Shown piece by piece: positions 29,397-39,109 of a stretch of 64,000 nt of DNA. Location of the stretch: positions 1 through 64,000 of the forward strand of contig NZ_RBVY01000001.1 in the NCBI RefSeq assembly GCF_004000215.1. Direction: 5' to 3'. This DNA comes from Nitratireductor alexandrii (GTDB lineage Bacteria; Pseudomonadota; Alphaproteobacteria; Rhizobiales; Rhizobiaceae). The notes under the pieces are model-generated. The model ran no database searches. It saw only the letters and a list, made by a program, of their open reading frames with translations, and had not been told where the DNA came from. The translations under genes were made by a program, and so were the position numbers. Positions within the stretch are counted from its first letter, which is position 1. Every line of letters starts with the position of its first letter.

Positions 29397-30332
29397 ATGC
29401 CGCTTCGTCTCGTTTTCATGGGCACGCCCGATTTTTCCGTGCCGACGCTGCGCGCGGTTGCCGCGGCCGGCCACGACATTGCGGCCGTCTACACCCAGCC
29501 GCCGCGCAAGGCCGGACGTCGCGGGCTGGAGGTGACCCGGTCGCCGGTGCACCGCGCCGCCGAGGAGCTCGGCCTTCAGGTGCGCACGCCGGTCTCGCTC
29601 AAGGGCGCCGACGAGCAGGCTTCCTTTCGCGACCTGGCCGCCGACGCCGCCGTCGTGGTGGCTTACGGCCTGCTGCTGCCGAAACCGATCCTCGACGGCA
29701 CCCGGCTCGGCTGCTTCAACGGCCACGCCTCCGCCCTGCCGCGCTGGCGCGGCGCGGCGCCGATCCAGCGCGCGATCATGGCCGGCGACAGCGAGACCGC
29801 GATGATGGTGATGAAGATGGAAGAGGGGCTCGATACCGGTCCCGTCGCTTTGCAAAGGCAAGTCGAGATTGGCCCGGACATGACGGCCGGCGAACTGCAC
29901 GACGTTCTGGCGCGGGAATCCGCCACGCTGATGGTGGAGGCCTTGGCCGCGCTCGAGGCCGGCCGGCTTGCCCTGACGCCGCAGCTGGCTGAAGGCGTCA
30001 CCTATGCCAAAAAGATCGACAAGGGCGAAACCCGTATCGACTGGACGCGGTCGGCGGCCGAGATCCACAATCACATTCGCGGCCTGTCGCCGTTTCCGGG
30101 TGCCTGGTGCGAGGCGCCCCTGGCCGACAGGCCCGAGCGGCTGAAGATCCTGCGTGCGACCCCGACGGAAGGGGACGGCGCGCCCGGCACCGTGCTCGAC
30201 GACGCGCTGACGATTGCCTGCGGAACGGGCGCGGTGCGGCTGGTCGAGCTGCAGCGCGCCGGCGGCAAACCGATGACCGCCGAGACCTTTCTGCGCGGCG
30301 CAGCGCTGCGCCGGGGAGATACGGTGTCATGA
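29397..30332 (+). CDS. fmt: Methionyl-tRNA formyltransferase
   Basis: 311 residues. Formylates initiator Met-tRNA using 10-formyl-THF. N-terminal landmarks are [17 protein letters not shown] and the catalytic segment [19 protein letters not shown], followed by [12 protein letters not shown]. The C-terminal OB-like domain begins near [15 protein letters not shown]. The stop overlaps the next start (ATGA), coupling it to the GNAT gene. Confidence 0.96.
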   Translation: MPLRLVFMGTPDFSVPTLRAVAAAGHDIAAVYTQPPRKAGRRGLEVTRSPVHRAAEELGLQVRTPVSLKGADEQASFRDLAADAAVVVAYGLLLPKPILDGTRLGCFNGHASALPRWRGAAPIQRAIMAGDSETAMMVMKMEEGLDTGPVALQRQVEIGPDMTAGELHDVLARESATLMVEALAALEAGRLALTPQLAEGVTYAKKIDKGETRIDWTRSAAEIHNHIRGLSPFPGAWCEAPLADRPERLKILRATPTEGDGAPGTVLDDALTIACGTGAVRLVELQRAGGKPMTAETFLRGAALRRGDTVS

Positions 30333-30829
30333 CCGAAACGGGCATCAGGAAGGCGGTTGCGGCCGATCGCGCGGCGATCTTTTCGGTCGAGGAGGCAGCC
30401 TTCGCCCGCAAGGACGAGGCCGAACTGGTCGAGGCGATCCGCCGCGACGGCGATGCGGTTCTCGAGTTGGTCGCCGAACGGGACCGGGTGCTCGTCGGCC
30501 ACGTCCTGTTCTCGCGGCTCTGCGTGGAGACGGCCGGTTCCCGCTTCGCGGCCGTCGCGCTGGCGCCGGTGGCGGTCGCGCCGGGTTTGCAGGGCCGGGG
30601 TATCGGCACGGCGCTGATCCGCGATGGCCATAGACGCCTGCGCGCGGCCGGCGAACGGCTTTCCGTCGTTCTCGGCGATCCGGCCTATTACGGCCGCTTT
30701 GGGTATACGCACCGGCGCGCGGCCGGTTTCGACAGCCTGTTTCAGGGCGATGCGCTCCAGGCGCTTGCCTGGGACGCTGCGCCCGAGACCGGCCGTCTCG
30801 TCTATCCGCGCGCCTTCGGCGTCGGTTGA
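30329..30829 (+). CDS. GNAT-family N-acetyltransferase (YhbS-like)
   Basis: 166 residues. Single GNAT acetyltransferase domain. The acetyl-CoA binding motif A is [17 protein letters not shown], and motif B contains [16 protein letters not shown], typical of the YhbS group. The ATG overlaps the fmt stop, and truA begins five bases after its stop. It is thus embedded in the fmt-truA operon. The acetylated substrate is unknown. Confidence 0.9.
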   Translation: MTETGIRKAVAADRAAIFSVEEAAFARKDEAELVEAIRRDGDAVLELVAERDRVLVGHVLFSRLCVETAGSRFAAVALAPVAVAPGLQGRGIGTALIRDGHRRLRAAGERLSVVLGDPAYYGRFGYTHRRAAGFDSLFQGDALQALAWDAAPETGRLVYPRAFGVG

Positions 30830-30834
30830 GCGCC

Positions 30835-31578
30835 ATGCCACGCTACCGGCTCGACATCGAATATGACGGCACCGCCTATGCCGGCTGGCAGCGCCAGGCC
30901 GACCAGCCCTCCGTGCAGGGCGCGATCGAGGCGGCGCTGTTCGCCTTTTGCCGCGAACGGGTGACGCTCGGCGGCGCCGGCCGCACCGATGCCGGCGTGC
31001 ACGCTACCGGGCAGGTCGCGCATTGCGACCTCGAACGGGACTGGCCGGCCGACACCGTGCGCGACGCCGTCAACGCCCATCTCCAGATGGCCGGCGAGAC
31101 GGTGGCCGTGCTGGCCGCCGCCCGGGTCGGTCCGGATTTCGATTCGCGCTTTTCCGCCACCGGCCGGCATTATCTCTACCGCATCGTCAATCGCCATCCG
31201 CCGCTGACCCTGGAACGAAACTTCGCCTGGCACGTGAAGAAGGAACTCGACGTCGACGCCATGCACCGGGCCGCGCAGCGGCTGGTCGGCCATCACGATT
31301 TCACCACTTTTCGCTCCGTGCGCTGCCAGTCGAAAAGCCCGCAAAAGACGCTCGACCGTCTCGACGTGACGCGCATCGGCCCGCTGATCGAGATCCGCGC
31401 CTCGGCGCGCTCCTTCCTGCACAATCAGGTCCGCTCCATGGCCGGCACGCTCAAGCGGGTCGGCGATGGCGGCTGGAGCGCCGACGATGTCAGCGCCGCG
31501 CTTGCCGCGCGCGACCGCACCGCCTGCGGACCGGTGGCGCCGCCGGGCGGACTGTGCCTGATCAAGGTCGATTATTGA
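30835..31578 (+). CDS. truA: tRNA pseudouridine(38-40) synthase TruA
   Basis: 247 residues. Isomerises uridines 38-40 in the anticodon arm. The catalytic Asp52 is in [14 protein letters not shown]. Other landmarks are [11 protein letters not shown] and the C-terminal [13 protein letters not shown]. The ATG at 30835 is preferred to a TTG at 30826, because [11 protein letters not shown] begins three residues in. It converges on the dapE-membrane protein pair. Confidence 0.96.
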   Translation: MPRYRLDIEYDGTAYAGWQRQADQPSVQGAIEAALFAFCRERVTLGGAGRTDAGVHATGQVAHCDLERDWPADTVRDAVNAHLQMAGETVAVLAAARVGPDFDSRFSATGRHYLYRIVNRHPPLTLERNFAWHVKKELDVDAMHRAAQRLVGHHDFTTFRSVRCQSKSPQKTLDRLDVTRIGPLIEIRASARSFLHNQVRSMAGTLKRVGDGGWSADDVSAALAARDRTACGPVAPPGGLCLIKVDY

Positions 31579-31600
31579 ACGACGCGCCGCGCCCCGGCGA

Positions 31601-32194
31601 TCAGGCCGGCGGCAGCGCGTCGAGCCCGAACAGCGCCTGCAGCGTCAAAAGCACGCCGATCGACAGCGCCAGCATCAGCGCGAACACCGCGCTTGCCAGG
31701 CCGGCGCCGCGGTCGATCACCGCGTTGGTCAGCCGCCACGACAAGGCCATCGTCACCAGGAAGGCGGCGAGCGACAGCAGCGCGGCCAGCTCGTCGGCGC
31801 CCGGCGCCAGCAGGCGCACCAGCGTTGCCGGCAGCATCAGCCAGATCAGCAGCGCAGAGCCCCAATTGCTGGCCACCACGTAAGGCACGAAACGGTCGCC
31901 GACCCCGAGGGGTTTGGCCACCAAGGCCAGGACGATTAGCGGCAGCACCCAGGTTGCCAGATCGATCACGCCAAGCAGGAACACGATCCCGAAACGCCCG
32001 CTTGCGCCGACCGCGAAATCGCCGGCGAAGCTCGCCCAGCCGACGGTCAGGGCGGGAACCGCTACCACGATGGCATAGAACGAGTTCCAGAAGCCGTCCG
32101 CCGACAGGTCGAACAGACGAACCGCTTCCGGCTTGCCCATCATCAGCCGCCAGGCGCCGGTCATGTAGGTCTGGATATCCTGGGCTGACGGCAT
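31601..32194 (-). CDS. Integral membrane protein of unknown function
   Basis: 197 residues, with four or five predicted membrane helices (for example VVAVPALTVGWASFAG, FGIVFLLGVIDLATWVLPL, ALLSLAAFLVTMALSWRL and ALMLALSIGVLLTLQAL). No functional motif was recognised. It begins seven bases after the dapE stop and is probably cotranscribed with it. The start fits the end of dapE, though no strong ribosome site is visible. Confidence 0.75.
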   Translation of the reverse strand: MPSAQDIQTYMTGAWRLMMGKPEAVRLFDLSADGFWNSFYAIVVAVPALTVGWASFAGDFAVGASGRFGIVFLLGVIDLATWVLPLIVLALVAKPLGVGDRFVPYVVASNWGSALLIWLMLPATLVRLLAPGADELAALLSLAAFLVTMALSWRLTNAVIDRGAGLASAVFALMLALSIGVLLTLQALFGLDALPPA

Positions 32195-32201
32195 CGGCGG
32201 A

Positions 32202-33389
32202 CTACTCGAACCACAGCGCCAGTAGGCGCTGATAGATCTGCGTCAGCGTCTCCAGGTCGGCCAGCGCCACGTGTTCGTCGACCATGTGCATGGTCTGGCC
32301 GACCAGCCCGAATTCGACCACCGGGCAATAATCCTTGATGAAGCGGGCATCCGACGTGCCGCCGGTGGTCGACAGTTCCGGTTGGCGCCCGGTCACGTCG
32401 CTGACCGCTCTGCGCATCAACGCGATCAGCTTGTCATCGTGGGTCACGAACACCGGGCTCGGCCGGTCGCGCCAGTCGAGTTCGAACGACACGGGCTCCG
32501 GCCGGCCGGGTCGCAGCCGCGTGAGCTGCGCCGCCCGGTCGAGCCGGTCGTGGATTTCCGCCTGCAGGCTTTCCGCCGTCCACCGGTCGTTGAAGCGCAC
32601 GTTGAAGCTGGCCGTGGCCGAAGCGGGAATGACGTTGACGGCCGGATTGCCGACGTCGACGCTGGTCACCTCCAGATTGGTCGGCTGGAAATTCTCGGTG
32701 CCCTCGTCATAGGCCGGATGCATCAGCGCGTCGATCAGCATGGTGAGCCCGCGCACCGGATTGTCGGCCAGGTGCGGATAGGCGGCATGGCCCTGCCGGC
32801 CGGCGACGCGCAGCGTGCCCGACAGCGAGCCGCGCCGGCCGATCTTGATCATGTCGCCGAGTTGTTCGGGATTGGTCGGTTCGCCGACCACGGCGGCGTC
32901 CCAGCGCTCGCCTTTGGCTGCCGCCCATTCCAGCAGCCTTTGCGTGCCGTTGACGGCCGGGCCTTCCTCGTCGCCGGTGATCAGCAGCGAGATCGAGCCC
33001 GCCGGCGCGCCGTGCTCGCCAATATGGCGGGCGACCGCCGCCACGAAACAGGCAATGCCGCCTTTCATGTCGACCGCGCCGCGGCCGAACATGGCGCCGT
33101 TGGCGACGGTGGCGGCGAAGGGGGGATGCGTCCAGGCCGCCTCGTCGCCGACCGGCACGACGTCGGTGTGCCCGGCAAAACACAGATGCGGCCCGGCGCC
33201 GGAAAGCCTGGCGTAGAGATTTTCCACGTCCGGCGTGCCCACCTCGCTGAACACCGGCCGTTCGACGGCAAAGCCGAGCGGGTCCAGCATGGCCTCCAGC
33301 GCCGACAGCGCGCCGGCTTCGGCCGGTGTGACCGAGGGACAGCGGATCAGGGTGGCCAGATTGGCGGCGGGATCGACGGGCAGTGACAT
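32202..33389 (-). CDS. dapE: Succinyl-diaminopimelate desuccinylase
   Basis: 395 residues. Hydrolyses N-succinyl-LL-DAP in the lysine/peptidoglycan pathway. M20 metallopeptidase landmarks are in order: [42 protein letters not shown], and [19 protein letters not shown] near the C-terminus. Length is slightly above the common 375-380. It works two steps after DapD, which is encoded about 5 kb away in this window. Confidence 0.96.
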   Translation of the reverse strand: MSLPVDPAANLATLIRCPSVTPAEAGALSALEAMLDPLGFAVERPVFSEVGTPDVENLYARLSGAGPHLCFAGHTDVVPVGDEAAWTHPPFAATVANGAMFGRGAVDMKGGIACFVAAVARHIGEHGAPAGSISLLITGDEEGPAVNGTQRLLEWAAAKGERWDAAVVGEPTNPEQLGDMIKIGRRGSLSGTLRVAGRQGHAAYPHLADNPVRGLTMLIDALMHPAYDEGTENFQPTNLEVTSVDVGNPAVNVIPASATASFNVRFNDRWTAESLQAEIHDRLDRAAQLTRLRPGRPEPVSFELDWRDRPSPVFVTHDDKLIALMRRAVSDVTGRQPELSTTGGTSDARFIKDYCPVVEFGLVGQTMHMVDEHVALADLETLTQIYQRLLALWFE

Positions 33390-33533
33390 GAGGCGGATGG
33401 ATAGTCGAAAGGGCGGCCCCTGTCACGCCGCGAAACGGCATCGACATTTGGGCCAGATGTCACCCGCAAAACCGGCCGGCCGCTTGACGCGGCCGCTGCA
33501 ATGGCTGTGATGGCGGGGAGAGCGGAGGACGGG

Positions 33534-34571
33534 ATGCGCTTTGGCGACGAAACCAGGATCGCGGTCGCCGGCGCCGGCAGCATCGGCTGTTATGCCGGTG
33601 CCTGCCTGGCGCTTGGCGGGCGCCGGGTGGCGCTGCTGGCAAGGTCGCGCGTCGTCGATGCCGTCACCGGGGCCGGTCTTGCGGTCCGCGACCTCGACGG
33701 TACGCAGCGTCATTTGCCTGCCGGTCGTGTCCAGGCCGGTGCAGACCCCGCAGCCGTGCTGGTTGACGCCGACATCGTGCTTGTCACCGTCAAGAGCGGC
33801 GCGACGCGGGAGATGGCCGGGCTGATCGCGCGCCATGCCAGGCCGGGCACGGTGGTGGTCAGCCTGCAGAACGGCGTCGCCAACCCCGCCGCGCTGCGGA
33901 CCGGGCTGGGCGCGCGCCATCCGGTCGTGGCCGGCATGGTGCCGTTTAATGTGGTTGCCGCGATGCCGGCCGATGGCGCGCCGGTCTTTCACCGCGCGAC
34001 GGAAGGCACGACCCTGGTCGACCCCGTGCCCGAAGGGCTCGCCGCTTTCCTCGATGTCGCCGGTTTTCCCGTTTCGGCCGCCGCCGACATGGACGCCGTG
34101 CTGTGGGGCAAGCTGCTGCTCAATCTCAACAACGCCCTCAACGCCCTGTCGGGCCTGCCGCTGGCCGACGAACTCGCCGACCGGCGCTGGCGGCGTGTGC
34201 TGGCCGTCCAGATCGCCGAGGCGCTTGGCGCGATGAAGGCGGCCGGTATCAGGCCGGCGCGCATCGGGCGCTTGCGGCCCGACCTGCTGCCGGCGGTGCT
34301 GCGTCTGCCCGATCCGCTGTTTCGCCGTCTCGCCCGACGCATGCTCGCCGTCGATCCCGCCGCGCGTTCCTCCATGTGGGAGGATCTGGAACGGGGCCGG
34401 CCGACGGAGATCGACCAGTTTCAGGGCGCCGTGATCGCGCTGGCAGAACGCCATGGCCGTGCCGCGCCCGCCAACCGCGCCGTACTGGCCGCGATCCGGC
34501 GCGCCGAGCGGGCCGGGCGCGGGGCGCCGCGGCTCGAGCCGGAGGCTGTGCTGGCGCAAGCCGCACGCTAG
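33534..34571 (+). CDS. panE: 2-dehydropantoate 2-reductase family protein (ketopantoate reductase)
   Basis: 345 residues. NADPH-dependent reductase; the PanE reaction makes pantoate for coenzyme A. The Rossmann motif is IAVAGAGSIGCYAGACLA. Family landmarks are LVTVKSGATREMAGLI, SLQNGVANPAALR, GKLLLNLNNALNALSG and SSMWEDLERGRPTEID. The start at 33534 has AGCGGAGGACGGG directly upstream, a strong ribosome site. Many such paralogues exist per genome, so the exact substrate is not certain. It is divergent from dapE. Confidence 0.88.
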   Translation: MRFGDETRIAVAGAGSIGCYAGACLALGGRRVALLARSRVVDAVTGAGLAVRDLDGTQRHLPAGRVQAGADPAAVLVDADIVLVTVKSGATREMAGLIARHARPGTVVVSLQNGVANPAALRTGLGARHPVVAGMVPFNVVAAMPADGAPVFHRATEGTTLVDPVPEGLAAFLDVAGFPVSAAADMDAVLWGKLLLNLNNALNALSGLPLADELADRRWRRVLAVQIAEALGAMKAAGIRPARIGRLRPDLLPAVLRLPDPLFRRLARRMLAVDPAARSSMWEDLERGRPTEIDQFQGAVIALAERHGRAAPANRAVLAAIRRAERAGRGAPRLEPEAVLAQAAR

Positions 34572-34600
34572 GACGCTGTCGCCGGCAGCGTTTCGCGATC

Positions 34601-36226
34601 TCAGCCGGCGGTTTCGGGAGGTTTTTCCGGTCGTGCGCCGCGCACGGCGTCCAGTGCCTTTTCGAGCACGGTCTCGGCGCGCCGCCGCGCCCCGGCGTCG
34701 AGACGGTCGACGTCCAGAAACAGCGACAGGCCGCTCTCCGCCTCGTTGATCGTGGCCGGCGCGTCGTCGCCGTCGTGAATGCCTTCCACGGCATAGGGCA
34801 CGATTTCGCCCGAAATGCCTTTGAGCGTGATCGGCTGCAGGGGACGCGCGCGCACCCTGTCGCGCACATGCGCCCAGGTCTCGTAGGACAGCACGATGCC
34901 GCCCGGTTCGGCGATGTGTTGCAGGCGTGCGGCCAGGTTCGCCTCCGCGCCGATGATCGTGTAGTCCATCCGGTCGGCCGAGCCGAAATTGCCGACATTG
35001 CAGTAACCGGTATTGATGCCCATGCGCACCTCGAACGGCTTTTCGATGCCGCGCCGGCGCCATTCGCCTTTCAGCGCCACCATGCGTCGCTGCATGGCCA
35101 TCGCCATGTCGAGACAGGCATTGGCGTCCTCGCGCGCGCCGCGCGTGTGCGGATCGCCGAAGAAGGCGAGGATGGCGTCGCCGATGAACTTGTCCACCGT
35201 CGCACCATGCGCGTGGGCGATCGCCGACATTTCGGTAAAATACTCGTTGAGCAGGTTGGTCAGCTCCTCCGGCTGCAGATGTTCGGAGGTCTCGGTGAAA
35301 TCCTTGATATCGGAAAAGAAGATCGTCAGTTTCTTGCGCTCGGTCGAGATCGTGACGTCCTTCTCGCCGGAAAAGATGCTCTTGTAGATCTGCGGCGACA
35401 GATATTTCGAGATTTTCATCGACACCGAGGCGAGGAAGTCGTTCGCCTCCTCCAGCTCGCTGTTCATCCGCCGGAATTGATTGGCCTGGCGCCAGTTGAG
35501 GCCGGTCAGTGCGATGCCGAACGCGCCGGCGCCGGCGAAATAGATGAACAGGTATTTGAAAGAAAAAAGATTTTCCGCGATCGGCTGATGCACGGTGATC
35601 GCCTGGATGCCGCGCACGTCGCCCACCCTCCAGTCATGTTTGGGACTGAGCGGATGATTGTTGTGGCACGACACGCAGGCCTGACCGAGAATGACGGGAA
35701 CCGCCATGCGGATCTCGCGCTCGAACAGCGAGCCGGCGATCCCGGTGACGACGGCGTCGGGGTCGCGCGATGCGCGGAAGGAGGCGAGCGCGGCGCGCTC
35801 GAAACCGTCGAGCCGGTGCGCGGCCCGGCTCGTGAAGGTGAAATCGGACACGAAGCGGTAGCCGATTTCCTCCTCGCCGCTGGTACCGATCACGTCGCCG
35901 AGTTCGAGCGACAGCGTTGCCGGGATCGGCACCGCTCCGGGAATGTCGGCATAGTCGTGCGCGGCGATGCTGTCGCCGTCATGGCCCTGCACCCGGCTCA
36001 CGACATTGGTGGCGTAATAGCCGCGTATGTCGTTGAGCATCCGGTTCAGGGTCCGGGCCTGGACGGTCAGCGCCCGGTCGGACAGGTTCTTGAGATCCAT
36101 CCACACGGCAACGGGCAGCAAAACCAGCGCCAGCGCCACGATGGTGCCCAGCAACCAGGGGCGTTCGGCGGCGTAAAGCCACATGCGCCCGATCGCGATG
36201 TCCTTGTCTTCGGCGGGTTGCGACAC
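34601..36226 (-). CDS. Class III adenylate/guanylate cyclase with N-terminal CxxCH-containing (DUF3365-like) sensor
   Basis: 541 residues. A membrane helix (about 23-43) precedes a periplasmic domain (about 45-220), then a second helix (about 224-243), a short linker helix and the cyclase domain (about 295-470). The periplasmic domain has CVSCH at 184-188 followed by DVRG, as in DUF3365/Tll0287-like heme-binding sensors. The cyclase domain keeps both metal aspartates (FFSDIKDFTE and DKFIGDAILAFFGD) and the adenine-region sequence DYTIIGAEANLAARL. It should make cAMP or cGMP in response to a periplasmic redox or gas cue; the signal is inferred. The gene lies tail to tail with the ketopantoate reductase gene. 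Confidence 0.88.
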   Translation of the reverse strand: MSQPAEDKDIAIGRMWLYAAERPWLLGTIVALALVLLPVAVWMDLKNLSDRALTVQARTLNRMLNDIRGYYATNVVSRVQGHDGDSIAAHDYADIPGAVPIPATLSLELGDVIGTSGEEEIGYRFVSDFTFTSRAAHRLDGFERAALASFRASRDPDAVVTGIAGSLFEREIRMAVPVILGQACVSCHNNHPLSPKHDWRVGDVRGIQAITVHQPIAENLFSFKYLFIYFAGAGAFGIALTGLNWRQANQFRRMNSELEEANDFLASVSMKISKYLSPQIYKSIFSGEKDVTISTERKKLTIFFSDIKDFTETSEHLQPEELTNLLNEYFTEMSAIAHAHGATVDKFIGDAILAFFGDPHTRGAREDANACLDMAMAMQRRMVALKGEWRRRGIEKPFEVRMGINTGYCNVGNFGSADRMDYTIIGAEANLAARLQHIAEPGGIVLSYETWAHVRDRVRARPLQPITLKGISGEIVPYAVEGIHDGDDAPATINEAESGLSLFLDVDRLDAGARRRAETVLEKALDAVRGARPEKPPETAG

Positions 36227-36511
36227 GGTTTTCTCCCAGCCCTCTCCCCGAAACTGAGAGGATAGCCAACCAAAGCGCCCGTGACGAGCGCGATCCGTAT
36301 CGATGCGCGGGTTTGGCGTTTGCCAGCGTCTGGCGGCGGCGATAGGAAGCGGGCGCGAACGGCCTCGTCCGGCCTCGATTGCCGCCAGGCCCGCGATGTG
36401 CGGCTTTCGCCGGCCCTTGCGGGGCGCGAGGCTTATCGCGTTCGTCTGCCGGCGGGTGATCCGAAGACGGTCTTCGGCAAGTGCCGTCGCCGAGAACCGG
36501 GGTGGTGTCGA

Positions 36512-36949
36512 ATGGACGGAGTGTTCGCGCTCGCAAGCTTGTTTGCCGTCGCCTTCGTTGCCGCGACGATCCTGCCGGCCCAGTCGGAGGCCGCGCTTGT
36601 CGGCTTGCAGCTCGCCGGCTATCCGCTCGGCCTCACCATCGCCGTCGCCAGCGTCGGCAACACGCTCGGCGCGATGGTCAATTGGGCGCTCGGGCGCGGC
36701 GTGTCGCGCTACCGGGATCGTCGTTGGTTCCCGGTCTCGCCGAAGGCACTTGCCCGCGCGTCGAACTGGTATCGCAGATGGGGGCGCTGGAGCCTGCTTT
36801 TGTCATGGGCGCCGATCGGCGGCGACGCGCTGACCGTCGCCGCCGGGGTCCTGCGTGAACCCTTCTGGAGCTTTGTGCTGCTGGTGGCGGTGGCCAAGAC
36901 CGGGCGCTATGTCGCGGTTTCGGCGCTCGCAGCCGGTCTTTGGGGCTGA
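36512..36949 (+). CDS. YqaA/DedA-family membrane protein
   Basis: 145 residues. Small SNARE-associated (DedA-like) membrane protein. Helices are visible at about 5-30, 38-60, 95-115 and 120-142. Family landmarks are SVGNTLGAMVNWALGRGVSR and SWAPIGGDALTVAAGVLREPF. The start at 36512 is chosen because the family begins there; a 77-residue upstream open extension is basic and non-conserved. Function in YqaA proteins is not established beyond a membrane transport or homeostasis role. Confidence 0.85.
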   Translation: MDGVFALASLFAVAFVAATILPAQSEAALVGLQLAGYPLGLTIAVASVGNTLGAMVNWALGRGVSRYRDRRWFPVSPKALARASNWYRRWGRWSLLLSWAPIGGDALTVAAGVLREPFWSFVLLVAVAKTGRYVAVSALAAGLWG

Positions 36950-37013
36950 GCGGCCGTTCGCGACCGTTCCGGAGCGGGGCTGGGGAAGCGGGACGGAGAG
37001 GGGGGTGGCGGCT

Positions 37014-37727
37014 CTAGTCCCCCTTCGCCTTCATCCCGGCATCGCCGATCAGCATGATTTTTTGCCAGATCTTGCGCGACAGATTGGTGCCGAGCGTCTC
37101 GATATCGTTGACCGCGTCGACCACGATACTGTCGTTGACCGACTGTGCGTAGAGCGCGGCAAGTTTGCCGGTGATCGACAGCATTTCGGAGCAGTAATCG
37201 AGATAACGCGCCAGGTCGCCCGCGCCCAGCGTGCGTTGCGGCGAGCTTCTGGTGCGCCGGAAATCGGCCGACAGGGCGGCCGGATCCTTGGTCAGCTGAT
37301 GCATGTCGATGACGTGGATCATCGAGCGCAGCCCGTGCAGCTGCCGGAACACGCGCTTGCGTTTGATGCGCTCTTCGGCGCTGACCAGCGAGAACAGGCC
37401 GAGGCCGGCCAGCAGCAGCGTATTAATCGAGGCTTCCAGACCCTGGACGAAATCGAACGCGCCGGTCGGCGTCCGGTCGAACGAGACGATCGTGCCCACG
37501 AACACGAAGACCGACGCCCCGACCAGGATGACCACGCCGATCAGGGCGCGCAGCCAGCCGATCGGCGCCTCCAGCGCCTGCGCGCCCTGGACGAGATCGC
37601 GCGCCAGAAGGACCAGCTCATGCGCGACCTTGCGCAGTCCGGCCTCGGGAAAGCGCTCCTCGACCCGACGCTCCAGTATCTCGGCTGTGAGAATGATGCG
37701 TTCGGGGTCGAGGGTGCGATAGGCCAT
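37014..37727 (-). CDS. Conserved two-helix membrane protein, unknown
   Basis: 237 residues. An N-terminal soluble part (1-55) precedes two membrane helices (about 58-80 and 95-117, LIGVVILVGASVFVFVGTIV and INTLLLAGLGLFSLVSAEER). A helical C-terminal domain of about 115 residues follows, rich in charged residues and containing LHGLRSMIHVIDMHQLTKDP. No characterised family was recognised. It starts nine bases after the DUF805 gene stop, so it is probably the third gene of a dapD operon. Confidence 0.75.
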   Translation of the reverse strand: MAYRTLDPERIILTAEILERRVEERFPEAGLRKVAHELVLLARDLVQGAQALEAPIGWLRALIGVVILVGASVFVFVGTIVSFDRTPTGAFDFVQGLEASINTLLLAGLGLFSLVSAEERIKRKRVFRQLHGLRSMIHVIDMHQLTKDPAALSADFRRTRSSPQRTLGAGDLARYLDYCSEMLSITGKLAALYAQSVNDSIVVDAVNDIETLGTNLSRKIWQKIMLIGDAGMKAKGD

Positions 37728-37736
37728 CGCCCGGCT

Positions 37737-38099
37737 CTATTTCGGCGCGTTGGTCTGCGCGCCGAAGCGGTTTGGTCCTTGCGTGCCCGGCGCTAGGCAC
37801 AAGAACAGATACATCAAAATGTCGCCGATGATGAAGAACACCGCGAACCAGCCCGGCTGGTTCATGTCGTGCAGCCGTTTCACCGAGGTGGCGACATGCG
37901 AGATCAGCGTTGCGCCGACCACCAGGAGGAAGATCCCGCCCCAGAAGGTGGCCGTCGCGTCGTTGTCGCCGGCATTGATGATGCGATAGATCGGATAGAC
38001 CCGGAGCAAATAAAGCAGCAGCCCGGCCAGCGCGTAGGCTTGGCGGCTGAGGCGGCCGGAAAAGCCGAAGAACAGCCAGAGGATTTGGCCCGGACCCAC
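37737..38099 (-). CDS. DUF805-family membrane protein
   Basis: About 120 residues, with four hydrophobic segments. DUF805 landmarks are LFFGFSGRLSRQAYALAG near the N-terminus and ATSVKRLHDMNQPGWFA before the last helices. No ATG is available. A GTG at 38099 is chosen, with GAGGG about ten bases upstream in the end of dapD; a TTG at 38108, overlapping the dapD stop, is the alternative. Function is unknown. Confidence 0.82.
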   Translation of the reverse strand: MGPGQILWLFFGFSGRLSRQAYALAGLLLYLLRVYPIYRIINAGDNDATATFWGGIFLLVVGATLISHVATSVKRLHDMNQPGWFAVFFIIGDILMYLFLCLAPGTQGPNRFGAQTNAPK

Positions 38100-38104
38100 C
38101 TGGT

Positions 38105-38959
38105 TCAATCCCTCAGCAACTCGTTGATCGAGGTCTTGGAGCGTGTCTTTTCGTCGACCCGCTTGACGATGACGGCGCAGTAGAGGCTCGGGCCCCAATC
38201 CTTGCCGGGGATGGTCTTGCCCGGCATCGTGCCGGCCACCACCACCGAATAGGGCGGAACCTCGCCGTAAAACACCTCGCCGGTGGCGCGGTCGACGATC
38301 TTGGTCGATTTGCCGATGAACACGCCCATGCCGAGCACCGAGCCCTCGCGCACGATGCAGCCCTCGACCACCTCCGAGCGCGCGCCGATGAAGCAATTGT
38401 CCTCGATGATCGTCGGCCCGGCCTGCATCGGCTCCAGAACGCCGCCAATGCCGACGCCGCCCGAAAGATGCACGTTCTTGCCGATCTGCGCGCACGAGCC
38501 GACGGTCGCCCAGGTGTCGACCATCGTGCCGGCGTCGACATAGGCGCCAAGATTGACGAAGGAGGGCATCAAGACCGCGCCCGGCGCGATATAGGCCGAG
38601 CGGCGCACCACCGCGTTGGGCACGGCGCGGAAACCGGCCTTCTCGAACTCGTTCGCGCTCCAGCCGTCGAATTTGGACGCCACCTTGTCCCACCACACGG
38701 CTTCGCCCGGTCCGCCCTTGATGATCTCCATCGGGTTGAGCCGGAAGGACAGAAGCACCGCCTTTTTCAGCCATTGGTTCACCCGCCAGGCGCCGTCGGC
38801 GTCGCGTTCGGCCACCCGCGCCTGGCCGCGATCCATCAGCTCGAGCGCCGTCTCGACGGCGTCCCGCACCTCGCCGCGCGTGGTCGTGCTGACGCCGTCG
38901 CGCGCCTCGAAGGCCTGTTCGATCGTGCGCTCGAGGGCTGCGAGGTCGGGCTTGTGCAT
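38105..38959 (-). CDS. dapD: 2,3,4,5-tetrahydropyridine-2,6-dicarboxylate N-succinyltransferase
   Basis: 284 residues. Succinylates tetrahydrodipicolinate in lysine/DAP synthesis. An N-terminal helical domain is followed by a left-handed beta-helix of hexapeptide repeats (about 115-255). Landmarks are [37 protein letters not shown] and [20 protein letters not shown]. The ATG at 38959 has GGAG six bases upstream and gives the usual length; another ATG at 38971 is possible. It heads a likely three-gene leftward operon. Confidence 0.95.
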   Translation of the reverse strand: MHKPDLAALERTIEQAFEARDGVSTTTRGEVRDAVETALELMDRGQARVAERDADGAWRVNQWLKKAVLLSFRLNPMEIIKGGPGEAVWWDKVASKFDGWSANEFEKAGFRAVPNAVVRRSAYIAPGAVLMPSFVNLGAYVDAGTMVDTWATVGSCAQIGKNVHLSGGVGIGGVLEPMQAGPTIIEDNCFIGARSEVVEGCIVREGSVLGMGVFIGKSTKIVDRATGEVFYGEVPPYSVVVAGTMPGKTIPGKDWGPSLYCAVIVKRVDEKTRSKTSINELLRD

Positions 38960-39109
38960 CCAGGGCTCCATTACAACGTCTCATTAAGGGATAGGCTTTA
39001 GCCATAGATGGGGCGAAAGTCGCGCGGAACCTATGTCAACGCCATGGGAGGGTCAATCGCGACCATGCCGGGCGGACGGTGCAAAGCGACGCACAAGGGG
39101 ACTAGACGC

